DNA of 64,000 nt from Alphaproteobacteria bacterium (GTDB lineage: Bacteria; Pseudomonadota; Alphaproteobacteria; Rhodobacterales; Rhodobacteraceae). Each line of letters begins with the position of its first letter. Within the stretch, counting starts at the first letter, position 1. The translations under genes and the position numbers were made by a program. The DNA is taken from contig JASBSZ010000005.1 in the NCBI GenBank assembly GCA_030148665.1, positions 55,699-119,698 of the forward strand. Direction: 5' to 3'. Of this stretch, positions 55,143 through 63,417 are shown piece by piece. The notes beneath the pieces were generated by a model. The model was not told the DNA's origin. It worked only from the letters and a program-made list of their open reading frames with translations, and did not search any database.

Positions 55143-55531
55143 TTCCTGGCCAGAATCAGGTTGATGCGTTCGATGCCGCCCGCGCGCAGACGCGACAGGA
55201 TCTGCACCAGGCGGCGTGCAGGCAGCCGTGCATCGGCATAGAGGCGCAACGCGCGGCCGTCATTGCCGATTTCGGCGATTGCCGCCTTCAGCGCGGCCTG
55301 GCCCCTCTGCCCGTCAAAGGCCATCTCGCCCCCGGCCCCCAGATGGAAGGCCGGGTCGGTCGGGTCGGCCGGTGTCGTGTCCTGCGTCGTTTCGGGCAGT
55401 TTCTGATCGAATGGCATCCGTGCGGTGATCCGCGCCGTCATCAGGAAAAAGATCAGCAGCAGAAACACGACATTGATCATCGGAACGATGTTGCTGTCGC
55501 TGCGCCGACGGGGCGGGTTCGAGAAATCCAT
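55139..55531 (-). CDS. exbD: ExbD/TolR family protein (second copy)
   Basis: A 130-residue proton-channel partner with one helix (PMINVVFLLLIFFLMTARI, about 17-35). The usual membrane Asp of the ExbD helix (PMIDVVFLLL) is replaced by Asn here (PMINVVF), so it may not carry protons itself. A periplasmic domain follows (ADARLPARRLVQILSRLRAGGIERINLI). It begins three bases after the first exbD and overlaps tonB by four bases. Confidence 0.9.
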   Translation of the reverse strand: MDFSNPPRRRSDSNIVPMINVVFLLLIFFLMTARITARMPFDQKLPETTQDTTPADPTDPAFHLGAGGEMAFDGQRGQAALKAAIAEIGNDGRALRLYADARLPARRLVQILSRLRAGGIERINLILARK

Positions 55532-55534
55532 GGC

Positions 55535-55912
55535 TCACTCCACCAGCGCCAGATCGCTGAAACCCGCATCGCGCAACATCGTGATCACATCCATCAGGCG
55601 TTGCACGTCAACCCCCTCGTCCGGGCGCAGAACGACGGTTTCGCGGCCATTGCCGGTCAGCTTGCGCAACCTGGCGACCAGCGCCGGGGCGGAAACCGGG
55701 ATCCCGTTCAGACGCAGCCCAGCGGGCGCGACCCCGACCAGCCGTGGCACATCGCCCGTGGCCGCACCTCCGGCCCCGGCGGCAATCGGCTGGCTGGGGT
55801 TGATGCCGAAACGCGCGGCCAGCATGAAGAACACCAGCAGCAGGAACACCACGTCGATCATTGCCGTAAGTCCGGGTTTTCGCGCCCTGCGCGGCTGGTG
55901 GAGGTTCAGCAT
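55535..55912 (-). CDS. exbD: ExbD/TolR family protein (first copy)
   Basis: A 125-residue proton-channel partner. The single helix carries the essential Asp (TAMIDVVFLLLVFFMLAARF, about 18-37), unlike the second copy. The periplasmic domain includes RPDEGVDVQRLMDVITMLRDAGFSDLALVE, the normal ExbD ending. It overlaps exbB by seven bases and is followed by the second exbD after three. Confidence 0.93.
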   Translation of the reverse strand: MLNLHQPRRARKPGLTAMIDVVFLLLVFFMLAARFGINPSQPIAAGAGGAATGDVPRLVGVAPAGLRLNGIPVSAPALVARLRKLTGNGRETVVLRPDEGVDVQRLMDVITMLRDAGFSDLALVE

Positions 55913-56658
55913 TGTTCCGCCCCCGGTGGTGCCCCGGTTTCTGCCCCGGTTTCTGTCCTGTGGTCCGCCTGCTGTTGCCCGTCGCGTTTCGTCCCATCGT
56001 TCCCGTCGTTCCGGGGCGGGTTCAGCAGGATGCGGGTTGCCAGGTCTTCCATGTCGCGGGCGAGATCGTCGCGCAGGCTTTCGAACCAGCTGAGCGCCAT
56101 CGAGGCGGGGATCGCGACCGCCATGCCCGCGGCGGTGGTCAGCAGCGCCTCCCAGATGCCGCCGGCCAGTTGCGCCGGGTCTACCTGGCTGCCCGAATTC
56201 TGCAGCGTCTGAAAGGCCGTGATCATGCCCAGCACGGTACCAAGCAGGCCCAGAAGCGGAGCGATCGTCGCGATCAGCTCGAGGATTCGCAGCCCCGATG
56301 TCGCCTCGGCCAGCAGGTTCCGGGCCACCCGGGTGACATCTTCCCGCCGCTCGTCGGGGCTGAAACGGGTGGTGCGGGCCGCCTGCATTGCCGCCAGTGC
56401 CAGGCGGGCCAGCGGGCTGCGCCTGCCGGCCAGCATGGCCTGCGCCGCGTCAGGGCGGTTCTGTTGCCACAGAGCCGTTGCCCTCAGGGCCGTGCCGCGC
56501 CGCCATGCCCCCCAGCGCAGCAACTGCCACAGCTTGCCCAGGATCAGTGCCAGCGTCAGCACCGAGAGGAGAGCGATCGCCCACATCGCCGGGCCGCCCT
56601 TGATCAGGAACTCGGCGACCCCCTGCCAGGGGGCGGGGATTGCTTGCGTCAGGTTCAT
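55906..56658 (-). CDS. exbB: ExbB/TolQ/MotA family proton channel protein
   Basis: A 250-residue membrane protein forming the ExbB pentamer that powers TonB. It has a first helix (KGGPAMWAIALLSVLTLALILGKLW, about 20-44), a cytoplasmic domain (RSPLARLALAAMQAARTT), then LELIATIAPLLGLLGTVLGMI and LTTAAGMAVAIPASMALSWFE, the conserved pore helices. The C-terminus has a hydrophilic tail with Gln/Gly/Thr runs. ATG 56658 overlaps the cbiZ stop by four bases (ATGA); the much longer upstream frame is the shadow of cbiZ. Confidence 0.92.
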   Translation of the reverse strand: MNLTQAIPAPWQGVAEFLIKGGPAMWAIALLSVLTLALILGKLWQLLRWGAWRRGTALRATALWQQNRPDAAQAMLAGRRSPLARLALAAMQAARTTRFSPDERREDVTRVARNLLAEATSGLRILELIATIAPLLGLLGTVLGMITAFQTLQNSGSQVDPAQLAGGIWEALLTTAAGMAVAIPASMALSWFESLRDDLARDMEDLATRILLNPPRNDGNDGTKRDGQQQADHRTETGAETGAPPGAEQC

Positions 56659-57350
56659 CCGGGTCTCCTTTCCTGGCTGTCGTTGCGCGCCCGCGGCCGG
56701 CGGGCATGATCTGCCAGCCAGCGTTTCACGCCGCGCCTGACTGCCGCAAGGGTCGCGGCGCCGGCGGCCTCGCCGATCGCGGTATGCAGGCCGGCAAAGG
56801 CGGTATTGCCCGGCTCGGCGGCGACCGCGATGCAGTCGGTGCCCGTGCCGCTGGCGGTGCCGGTGGGCAGGTCGAGCCCGGATTCGAGAACCGCAACCGT
56901 GCGTGCCTCGGCAACGATCGACAGGCATTCCAGCAGCGCGCCGTCGCTCAGGGGGTGATCGACCAGCAATGCGACGTTGATCGTGCCCCAGCTGCCGGCA
57001 GCGTCCGCGCCGGGGCGATGGCGCGCGCCCACGCGCTCGGCATTCGACAGGCCGACGGTTGCGATGCAATGCGCCGTCACGTCGCCGGCTGTGGCGCTGG
57101 CACGCTCGAAGGCATCCAGCCTGCGCGCGGTCAGCAGGCAGGGCGCGCCCGCGTACCCAGCCGTGGCAAGCTCGCCTTCCAGCCATGCTCTCACATCGCG
57201 CTCGACCGGCAGGTCGGCATCATCGACCTTTCGCCACAGGATATGGCGGCTGTCGCAGTAGCCGGGGCGGTTCAACGCCCAGCTCAGCACCCGGCGGCTG
57301 CGCTCCATGTCGCAGATCAGCCAGGGGGGGCTGAGGCGGGCGCGCAGCAT
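56655..57350 (-). CDS. cbiZ: Adenosylcobinamide amidohydrolase CbiZ
   Basis: Cleaves the aminopropanol arm of adenosylcobinamide to give adenosylcobyric acid, so that imported foreign cobamides can be rebuilt with the preferred lower ligand. The 231-residue protein has the CbiZ signatures SNAERVGARH (about 126-135), GTINVALLVDHPLSDGALLE (about 145-164), ARTVAVLESGL and ASGTGTDCIAVAAE. Start ATG 57350 overlaps the btuD stop (TGATG) and its stop overlaps exbB. In Rhodobacter sphaeroides CbiZ has been shown to act in pseudo-B12 salvage. Operon position after btuBFCD fits this role. Confidence 0.92.
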   Translation of the reverse strand: MLRARLSPPWLICDMERSRRVLSWALNRPGYCDSRHILWRKVDDADLPVERDVRAWLEGELATAGYAGAPCLLTARRLDAFERASATAGDVTAHCIATVGLSNAERVGARHRPGADAAGSWGTINVALLVDHPLSDGALLECLSIVAEARTVAVLESGLDLPTGTASGTGTDCIAVAAEPGNTAFAGLHTAIGEAAGAATLAAVRRGVKRWLADHARRPRARNDSQERRPG

Positions 57351-58099
57351 CACAGGACCTCCAGCGGCTGGAACAGGGGGCCGTTGTCGCCGATCTCGAA
57401 ATGGGCGCGGATACCGAAGGCGGTGGCAAGGATCCCGGCGTCGAACACCGTCTCGGGGCGGCCGTCGGCGATCAGACGCCCCTTGTGCAGTACCAGCACG
57501 CGCGAGCAATAGCGCGCCGCCAGCCCCAGATCGTGGAGCGCGCACAGAACCGTGCGCCCCTTGCCGGCAAACTCGCGAAACAGCGACATGGTGGTCATCT
57601 GCTGGGCCGGGTCGAGCCCGGCGATGGGCTCGTCGGCAAGCAGGAGCGGGGTATCCTGGGCCAGGGCGCGGGCAATCAGCACCCGCGCCTGCTCGCCCCC
57701 CGACAGGCGGGTTGCGGTGCGTTCCTCGAACCCGTTCAGGCCCATGGCGGCAATCGCGGCGTCGATGGCGGCGGCGTCGCTTGCCGAGGCGCGCCGCCCG
57801 TGCGGGATGCGCCCCAGCGCCACCAGTTCGCGCACCGAAACGGGCCAGGCAACCTCGCGCGTCTGGGGCAGCCAGGCAACCTTGCGGGCGCGCGCCGCGG
57901 GCGGCAGGGCGGCAATGCTGCTGGAGCCGCGGCTCGGTGCCAGCAGGCCGAGGGATGCGCGCATGAGCGTGGTCTTGCCGGCGCCGTTGGCCCCGACGAG
58001 GCCGACGCATTCGCCCGCCCCCAGCGCAAAGGACACCCCCTCCAGCGCCACGCGCGCGCGCCGTATCACCGTCAGATCGCTGACCTGCAACAGGGTCAC
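57350..58099 (-). CDS. btuD: Cobamide/iron-siderophore-type ABC transporter ATP-binding protein (BtuD)
   Basis: A 249-residue ABC ATPase energising corrinoid import. Walker A is GANGAGKTT (about 36-44), the signature LSGGEQARVLIARAL (about 130-144), Walker B LLLADEPIAGLDP (about 150-162), with an HD switch histidine in CALHDLGLAARYC. The start is GTG at 58099, overlapping the btuC stop as GTGA; no ATG is near. By sequence alone haem or siderophore ATPases look alike; the B12 riboswitch and cbiZ decide the call. Confidence 0.9.
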   Translation of the reverse strand: MTLLQVSDLTVIRRARVALEGVSFALGAGECVGLVGANGAGKTTLMRASLGLLAPSRGSSSIAALPPAARARKVAWLPQTREVAWPVSVRELVALGRIPHGRRASASDAAAIDAAIAAMGLNGFEERTATRLSGGEQARVLIARALAQDTPLLLADEPIAGLDPAQQMTTMSLFREFAGKGRTVLCALHDLGLAARYCSRVLVLHKGRLIADGRPETVFDAGILATAFGIRAHFEIGDNGPLFQPLEVL

Positions 58100-59082
58100 G
58101 GCGCCTCCTTTCCGGTCTTGTAGATCAGGTGCAGAAAGAACGGCGCGCCGACGATCGCAGTCAGCACCCCCAGTTTCAGATCCCTCTCGGGGGCAATCAG
58201 GCGCACGGCAATGTCGGCGGCAAGGATCACCGCCGCCCCCCCCAGCGCCGAGGCCGGCAGCAGGGCCGATGGCCGGGCGCCGACCAGCGGGCGCAGCAGA
58301 TGCGGCACGACCAGGCCGACAAAGCCGATCACGCCGGCAACCGCCGTCGCCGCGCCGACGACCGCCGCCACGCCCGCCACCATGACAAGGCGCAGGCGCG
58401 GCAGGCGGATGCCCAGCGACTGGGCCGCGTCCTCGCCCAGCGTCAGCGCATCCAGCCCGCGACCCAGGCTGAACAGCGCCGCCCCTCCCGCCAGCATCAG
58501 CGGCAGCGCCAGCCACACATCGCGCATCGAGCGGTCGGCCAGCGAGCCCAGCATCCAGAACACGATCTCGCTGGCCGCGAACGGGTTGGGCGAGAGGTTC
58601 AGCACCAGCGCCGTCAGCGCCGTTGCCAGCGCGCTGACGGCGATGCCGGCAAGGATGAGCGCCAGCGTTCCCCCGCGCGGCCCTGACAGCAACAGCAGCA
58701 GCAGAACGGCCAGCACCGCGCCCGCGAGCGCGGCCAGCGGCAGGGCAAGGGCAAGCGTGGCGGCCAGACCGCTCTGAATCGCCAGCACGGCACCCAGCGC
58801 GGACGAGGCCGACACCCCGATCAGCCCCGGCTCGGCCAGGGGGTTGCGCAGATAGCCCTGAAGGGCGGCCCCGGAAAGGCCGAGCCCCGCCCCCACCATC
58901 ACGCCCAGCAGCGCCCGCGGCAGGCGGATTTCGCGCATCACCAGCACCGTCGCCCCGCCCTTGCCGTCGATCAGGGCGCGCAGGCTCTCGGTGACGCCGA
59001 TATCGGCCGGCCCGGTCAGCAGCGACGCCGCAAACAGCAGCGCAACCAGCAGCGTCAGCAGCGTGAACAGGCGCCACCTCAT
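58096..59082 (-). CDS. btuC: FecCD/BtuC family ABC transporter permease
   Basis: A 328-residue inner-membrane permease with ten or so helices. Family landmarks are IRLPRALLGVMVGAGLGLSG (about 52-71), ALQGYLRNPLAEPGLIGVS, GFVGLVVPHLLR (about 250-261), and LPASALGGAAVILAADIAVR. ATG 59082 overlaps the btuF stop by four bases (ATGA). Upstream in-frame residues to 59157 belong to the shadow of btuF. With btuD it forms the importer for corrinoids delivered by btuF. Confidence 0.93.
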   Translation of the reverse strand: MRWRLFTLLTLLVALLFAASLLTGPADIGVTESLRALIDGKGGATVLVMREIRLPRALLGVMVGAGLGLSGAALQGYLRNPLAEPGLIGVSASSALGAVLAIQSGLAATLALALPLAALAGAVLAVLLLLLLSGPRGGTLALILAGIAVSALATALTALVLNLSPNPFAASEIVFWMLGSLADRSMRDVWLALPLMLAGGAALFSLGRGLDALTLGEDAAQSLGIRLPRLRLVMVAGVAAVVGAATAVAGVIGFVGLVVPHLLRPLVGARPSALLPASALGGAAVILAADIAVRLIAPERDLKLGVLTAIVGAPFFLHLIYKTGKEAP

Positions 59083-59954
59083 GGTTTCTCCCCCGTGACG
59101 GCGCGGCGCACGCGCGCAAGCCCCCTGATCGCGCGCAGCACATGGGGCGTGCCGCACACCCAGTCGGCATCGGCGATGGTGTCGCTGCGCCCGCCTTTCC
59201 GCCAGCGCCCGAGCGCCGGGTGATCGAGGATCGCCTCGGCACGCGAGGCGCCGGGGTAGCGTGTGCCGGTGATGACAAGGCGCGGGCGCGCCATCACCAG
59301 AACCTCGAGCGGCAGGTTTCCGCCCCCCGAAAACCCCAGATCGGCGGCGATATTGTCGAGCGCGGCGGCCGTCAGGATCTGCCCGGCCAGCGTCTTGTCA
59401 CCCAGCGTATAGCCATTGGCGAAATAGAGCGCCGCGCGCGGCCGCTGCCGGGCGGCGACGCGCAGCGCCTGCAGGCGGCGGCTGAAATCCTCGGCCAGCG
59501 CGCGCGCCTGTTTCTCGCGCCCCAGCACCGTACCCATTTTCAGGATGCGCGCGCGAATGTCGGCCAGCGAATAGGCGGGGCGGAAGCGCACCACCCGAAT
59601 GCCCAACCGCCCGAGCATCGAGACGGTCGCCTGCGTGGTATAGCTGCCGGCCAGCACCAGATCGGGGCGCATGAGGAATATCTCTTCGGCACCGCCTTGG
59701 TTCGGGCGAAAGCCGCGGGCGCGATCCACCATCGCCGAGACGCGCGGATCGACCGCCAGTCGTGATACCGAAATCAGCTGTCCGGGACGCGCCAGCATCA
59801 TTGCCAGCTGGTCGGTGCACAGGTTGATCGAAACCACCCGCGCCGGCGGCGGGGCAACTGCCGGCGACCGGCCCGCCCCCGCCGCGGGTGCCGCGCCGAG
59901 CAGCGCGACACCGAGCGCCAGAACGGCGCTAGAAATTTCTGCGCAAGCCGACAT
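59079..59954 (-). CDS. btuF: Periplasmic cobamide-binding protein (BtuF-like)
   Basis: A 291-residue periplasmic-binding protein of the helical-backbone type. A signal peptide (residues 1-26, ending PAAGA) precedes RVVSINLCTDQLAMMLARPG, a common BtuF/FecB opening, then EIFLMRPDLVLAGSYTT and ARPRLVITGTRYPG. ATG 59954 sits within the end of btuB (26-base overlap), so it is coupled to the receptor gene. Sequence alone would allow a haem or siderophore ligand; the riboswitch and CbiZ make corrinoid the best call. Confidence 0.88.
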   Translation of the reverse strand: MSACAEISSAVLALGVALLGAAPAAGAGRSPAVAPPPARVVSINLCTDQLAMMLARPGQLISVSRLAVDPRVSAMVDRARGFRPNQGGAEEIFLMRPDLVLAGSYTTQATVSMLGRLGIRVVRFRPAYSLADIRARILKMGTVLGREKQARALAEDFSRRLQALRVAARQRPRAALYFANGYTLGDKTLAGQILTAAALDNIAADLGFSGGGNLPLEVLVMARPRLVITGTRYPGASRAEAILDHPALGRWRKGGRSDTIADADWVCGTPHVLRAIRGLARVRRAVTGEKP

Positions 59955-61788
59955 GAATGGCCCTGTCCGAGGTTCCGTAGTAGCGCACGGTTTCGTACTG
60001 GGCATTGAACAGGTTGTCGATGCGCAGGTAAAGCTGCGTCTGTTCCCCCATGTCGTAGCCAAGGCTGGCGTTGGCCACGGCATAGTCGGGCATGGATGCC
60101 CCGCCATCGACGCGCCCTGCAACGAATTGCCAGTCGAGGGTTCCCTTCAGCCGCGCGCTCAGCATTGCGGCCAGCGAAACCGTCAGATCATGCCTCGGTA
60201 CCCGCGACAGCTGGGCCCCGCTGGCGTCGCGACCGTCGGTATAGGTATAGTTTGCCGAAAGGTTCACCCGCTTGCCCAGGGGGGCCGAGAATGTCATCTC
60301 GATGCCCTGCCGGCGCGATGTTCCCGGAACCTGCGCATAGCCTGCGGGCCAGCTGTACTGGATCAGATCGGTGACGTTCAGCACAAAGGCGGTTGCCGAG
60401 ATGCGCATGTCTCCGGCCAGCCGTCTTTCGATGCCCAGCTCCAGGCCGCGGCTCTGCTCGGGCTTGAGGGCGGGGTTGCCGCCAAAGGGGCCGAACAGCT
60501 CGTTGAATGAAGGTGCGCGAAATCCGGTATAGGCGGCCGCGCGCAGCACCGTCGCGCCGTCGGGGCGCCAGGCAACCGTCAGGCGTCCGGTCGGGAAATC
60601 GCCGAAACTGGAATGGCGGTCCATGCGCAATGCGGTGCTGATGTCCAGCCGGTCGCTGGGTGCGCTCAGCCATTGCAGATAGGCCCCGCCGATCGAGGTA
60701 TTGCCGGCGGTCGGGCCGAATCCGGTGTCGGAATAGTAGTATTCGCGCGTGTAATCCGCACCGAAAACCAGCGTCGAGAACTGCGAAAGCTCGACAATTC
60801 CCTTGTAGGACGCAGCCTTGCGCATGCCCTGATAACGCCAGTCATAGGGAACCGAGGCGCTGGACGTGCCGGTGTAATGGCGTTTGATGCGATAGCTGGT
60901 CAGGTTGAAGCTGCTGTCCAGCCCCGCGCTGCGCAGACGGGCCGTGGCGCGCAGACCGGTCGTCTGGCGGGTGACGAAATCGTCGGGCGTGCCGTCGCCA
61001 TAGGGAATGGCACCACCCACGAAATCATCGAATGCGGTGCGCCCGCTGGTGGCGAACCCGCTCAGACCCAGGGTCAGGCGGTCGCTCAGGAACAGCTGGC
61101 CCGAAAAATCGATCGCCGTCTGCTGATGCCCGTCGGGCTCGGTATTGCCGTTGTTGGCGTCGGCGGCTGAAAACCCGTCGGTCGTGATGCGCGAAATGCC
61201 CAGCGAGACGGCATAGCGATCGTTCCGGCGCGAGATGCGATAGCCTGCGCGGGCGGTGTTGTAGCTGCCATATTCCAGCGTCGCCGACTGGCGCGTGCCA
61301 CCCTTGTCCGCGCGGCGGGTGGTGATGTTGATGACCCCCCCCACGGCCTGGCCGCCATAGAGCGCCGATTGCGAACCCTTGAGTATCTCGATCCGCGCGA
61401 TGTCGGCGGTGGTGAGCCCTCCGAAATCATAGGCGACCTGGGTCCCCGAGGGATCGGTCACGTCGATCCCGTCGATATAGACCTTGACGTAGTTCTGATT
61501 GGCCCCGCGAACACTGATCCCCGACTTGGTGCCGATGGGACCGTTGGAATTCACGCTGATGCCGGGCAGACGATTCAGGAAATCGCCGACCAGTATGTCG
61601 CCGGCCTTGCGCAGTTCGGTGCCCGAGACGACGATGACGCTGGTGCCGGTGCGATCCAGCGCGGTATCGGCCAGGTTGGCGCTGACCGTGATATTGCCCA
61701 GGTCGAGCGCCTGCTGCGCGCCGGCCGCAAGGGGAGCCATGGCCAGAGCCACGGCCATGATGCCGGTCAGGTGGTCGCGTTTGTACAT
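59929..61788 (-). CDS. btuB: TonB-dependent outer-membrane receptor, cobalamin type (BtuB-like)
   Basis: A 619-residue outer-membrane beta barrel importing corrinoids with TonB energy. The signal peptide ends near residue 24 (MAPLAAGAQQ), followed by a TonB-box-like LGNITVSA, a plug domain (DFLNRLPGISVNSN, VKVYIDGIDVTDP, IEILKGSQSALYGGQAVGGV) and a barrel ending in the canonical phenylalanine (RAIHVGLRRNF). ATG 61788 has GGAAGGAAAAAG upstream. First gene of the operon, preceded by a cobalamin riboswitch on the same strand, so it should be repressed by adenosylcobalamin. Confidence 0.93.
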   Translation of the reverse strand: MYKRDHLTGIMAVALAMAPLAAGAQQALDLGNITVSANLADTALDRTGTSVIVVSGTELRKAGDILVGDFLNRLPGISVNSNGPIGTKSGISVRGANQNYVKVYIDGIDVTDPSGTQVAYDFGGLTTADIARIEILKGSQSALYGGQAVGGVINITTRRADKGGTRQSATLEYGSYNTARAGYRISRRNDRYAVSLGISRITTDGFSAADANNGNTEPDGHQQTAIDFSGQLFLSDRLTLGLSGFATSGRTAFDDFVGGAIPYGDGTPDDFVTRQTTGLRATARLRSAGLDSSFNLTSYRIKRHYTGTSSASVPYDWRYQGMRKAASYKGIVELSQFSTLVFGADYTREYYYSDTGFGPTAGNTSIGGAYLQWLSAPSDRLDISTALRMDRHSSFGDFPTGRLTVAWRPDGATVLRAAAYTGFRAPSFNELFGPFGGNPALKPEQSRGLELGIERRLAGDMRISATAFVLNVTDLIQYSWPAGYAQVPGTSRRQGIEMTFSAPLGKRVNLSANYTYTDGRDASGAQLSRVPRHDLTVSLAAMLSARLKGTLDWQFVAGRVDGGASMPDYAVANASLGYDMGEQTQLYLRIDNLFNAQYETVRYYGTSDRAIHVGLRRNF

Positions 61789-61857
61789 GTGTCTTTTTCC
61801 TTCCAGGTCGGGCATTTCTGCCCGTGAACGATCAATCTGTCCTTGGAAGGGAAACCC

Positions 61858-61894
61858 CTTCCGCAGACGGCGAGTGATGTCACCTCTGCGGAAG
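61858..61894 (-). promoter_or_regulatory. Hairpin in the riboswitch expression platform
   Basis: CTTCCGCAGA (61858-61867) and TCTGCGGAAG (61885-61894) form a perfect 10-base stem between the B12 aptamer and btuB, with an inner GTGA/TCAC pairing in the loop. There is no clear T run after it, so it could stall, sequester or terminate depending on ligand. Confidence 0.55.
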
Positions 61895-61931
61895 AACCGC
61901 ATCCGACGCGCACCCCGCGCGCGGAAAGGGT

Positions 61932-62112
61932 GAGCACTCCGGCAGGTCTCCTGGCTCGCGGGTCGAAGCGGCGTTTCACCTTCCCGGCCCAAAGGCCAGT
62001 GGCAATTCGAAACGCCGCTCTCCGCCTACAGTTGCGGGGGCAGCTGCGGAATGGGCCGATATGGGCCGTCACCGCATTCCCTTTTCATCCGTCACGCGAC
62101 GGAACCGAAGCA
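61932..62112 (-). promoter_or_regulatory. Cobalamin (adenosylcobalamin) riboswitch
   Basis: Read on the minus strand, the leader has GAAAAGGGAATGCGGTG, GCAGCTGCCCCCGCAACTGT, an arm with CGGCGTTTC and GAAACGCCG, CCACTGG and the B12 box AGCCAGGAGACCTGCC (61941-61956). These are the conserved elements, in order, of the class I cobalamin aptamer. It leads the nine-gene corrinoid import operon. The ends of the aptamer are approximate. The 495-base gap 61789-62283 holds only this leader and the presumed divergent promoters. Confidence 0.95.
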
Positions 62113-62283
62113 TCTCCGCGTTTAACCCGGCCCCGGACAAAGTCAAGCCCCGCCCGGCCAATCGCCCCGGCACATGGCCGCAGGGCGCGAAAAGGTTTGA
62201 CAAAACGCCCCGGCCGGAGAATCGTTTTCCAGCATGGCGCCGCCGCATCGGGGCGCCGGACAACGACAGGGCAAGGGGTGCGC

Positions 62284-63384
62284 ATGAAGGTCGGCAACAG
62301 ACATTACCGCTCGATCTGGTTCGACGAGGCTGCGCGGCGCGTGCGCGTCATCGACCAGCGCTGGCTGCCCCATGAATTTCGCGTCGTCGATCTGCGCAAC
62401 CGCGACGATTTCGTCACCGCCATAGCCGAAATGTGGGTGCGCGGCGCGCCGCTGATCGGGGCGACCGCGGCTTATGCCGTGGCGGTGCAGATGCTGCTCG
62501 ACCCGTCGGATCTGTCGCTCGAGGAAAGCTGGGAAATCCTGCTCCAGACGCGCCCCACGGCGATCAACCTGCGCTGGGCGCTGGACGACATGCGCAGCCA
62601 CCTGGCGCCACTGCCACCCGATGACCGTCCCGCGGCCGCCTTTCGCCGCGCGGCGGAAATCTGTGACGCGGATGTGGAAACCAACCGCCTGATCGGCACC
62701 CACGGGCTGCGCCTCATCCGCGATGTCGCGGCGCGCAAGAAACCCGGCGAGCCCGTCAATATCCTGACCCATTGCAATGCCGGCTGGCTGGCGACCGTCG
62801 ATTGGGGTACGGCGACCTCGCCCATCTATCAGGCCGCCGCGGCGGGCATCGACATCCATGTCTGGGTGGATGAAACCCGCCCGCGCAATCAGGGCGCGCA
62901 TCTGACCGCGTGGGAGATGAACAGCGCCGGCATCCCGCACAGCCTGGTCGTCGATAATGCCGGCGGCCATCTGATGCAGCACGGGCTGGTCGATCTGGTC
63001 ATCGTGGGCAGCGACCGGACCACGGCCGATGGCGATGTGTGCAACAAGATCGGCACCTACCTGAAAGCTCTGGCGGCCCGGGACAATGGCGTTCCGTTCT
63101 ACGTGGGCTTGCCCAGCCCAACGATCGACTGGACGATTGGGGACGGCCTCAAGGGCATTCCCATCGAAGAGCGCGACCCCGAGGAAGTGACCCGCGTGTT
63201 CGGAGTCAACGCATCGGGCGACTGGGATTCGGTCCGGATCACTCCCGAGGGGGTACGTGCGCGTAACTTCGCTTTCGACGTCACCCCGGCGCGCTTCGTG
63301 ACCGGCCTGATCACCGAGCGCGGCATCTGCAAAGCCAGCGAAGCCGGTTTGCTCGGACTGTTTCCCGAGCGCGCAGCCGCGTGA
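62284..63384 (+). CDS. mtnA: S-methyl-5-thioribose-1-phosphate isomerase
   Basis: Isomerises methylthioribose-1-phosphate (or 5-deoxyribose-1-phosphate) to the ribulose form, in methionine or 5'-deoxyadenosine salvage. The 366-residue protein has MWVRGAPLIGATAAYAVA (about 49-66), RPTAINLRWALD, the catalytic Cys in ILTHCNAGWLAT (about 165) and the catalytic Asp in VGSDRTTADGDVCNKIGTY (about 246). ATG 62284 is used because upstream frame runs through the riboswitch. It is divergent from btuB and is followed after 33 bases by a class II aldolase gene, which points to a shunt rather than the full methionine cycle. Confidence 0.94.
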   Translation: MKVGNRHYRSIWFDEAARRVRVIDQRWLPHEFRVVDLRNRDDFVTAIAEMWVRGAPLIGATAAYAVAVQMLLDPSDLSLEESWEILLQTRPTAINLRWALDDMRSHLAPLPPDDRPAAAFRRAAEICDADVETNRLIGTHGLRLIRDVAARKKPGEPVNILTHCNAGWLATVDWGTATSPIYQAAAAGIDIHVWVDETRPRNQGAHLTAWEMNSAGIPHSLVVDNAGGHLMQHGLVDLVIVGSDRTTADGDVCNKIGTYLKALAARDNGVPFYVGLPSPTIDWTIGDGLKGIPIEERDPEEVTRVFGVNASGDWDSVRITPEGVRARNFAFDVTPARFVTGLITERGICKASEAGLLGLFPERAAA

Positions 63385-63417
63385 CAGTGATTGGTCCCGG
63401 GGCGTGAAGCCGGCGCG

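Noticed and set aside
57350..59954. Haem (HmuTUV) or siderophore ABC importer
   Set aside because: The binding protein, permease and ATPase alone would allow it, but the cobalamin riboswitch and the cbiZ gene in the same operon argue for corrinoids.
61843..62283. N-terminal extension of mtnA to 61843
   Set aside because: It would translate the complement of the riboswitch; the conserved protein starts at ATG 62284.
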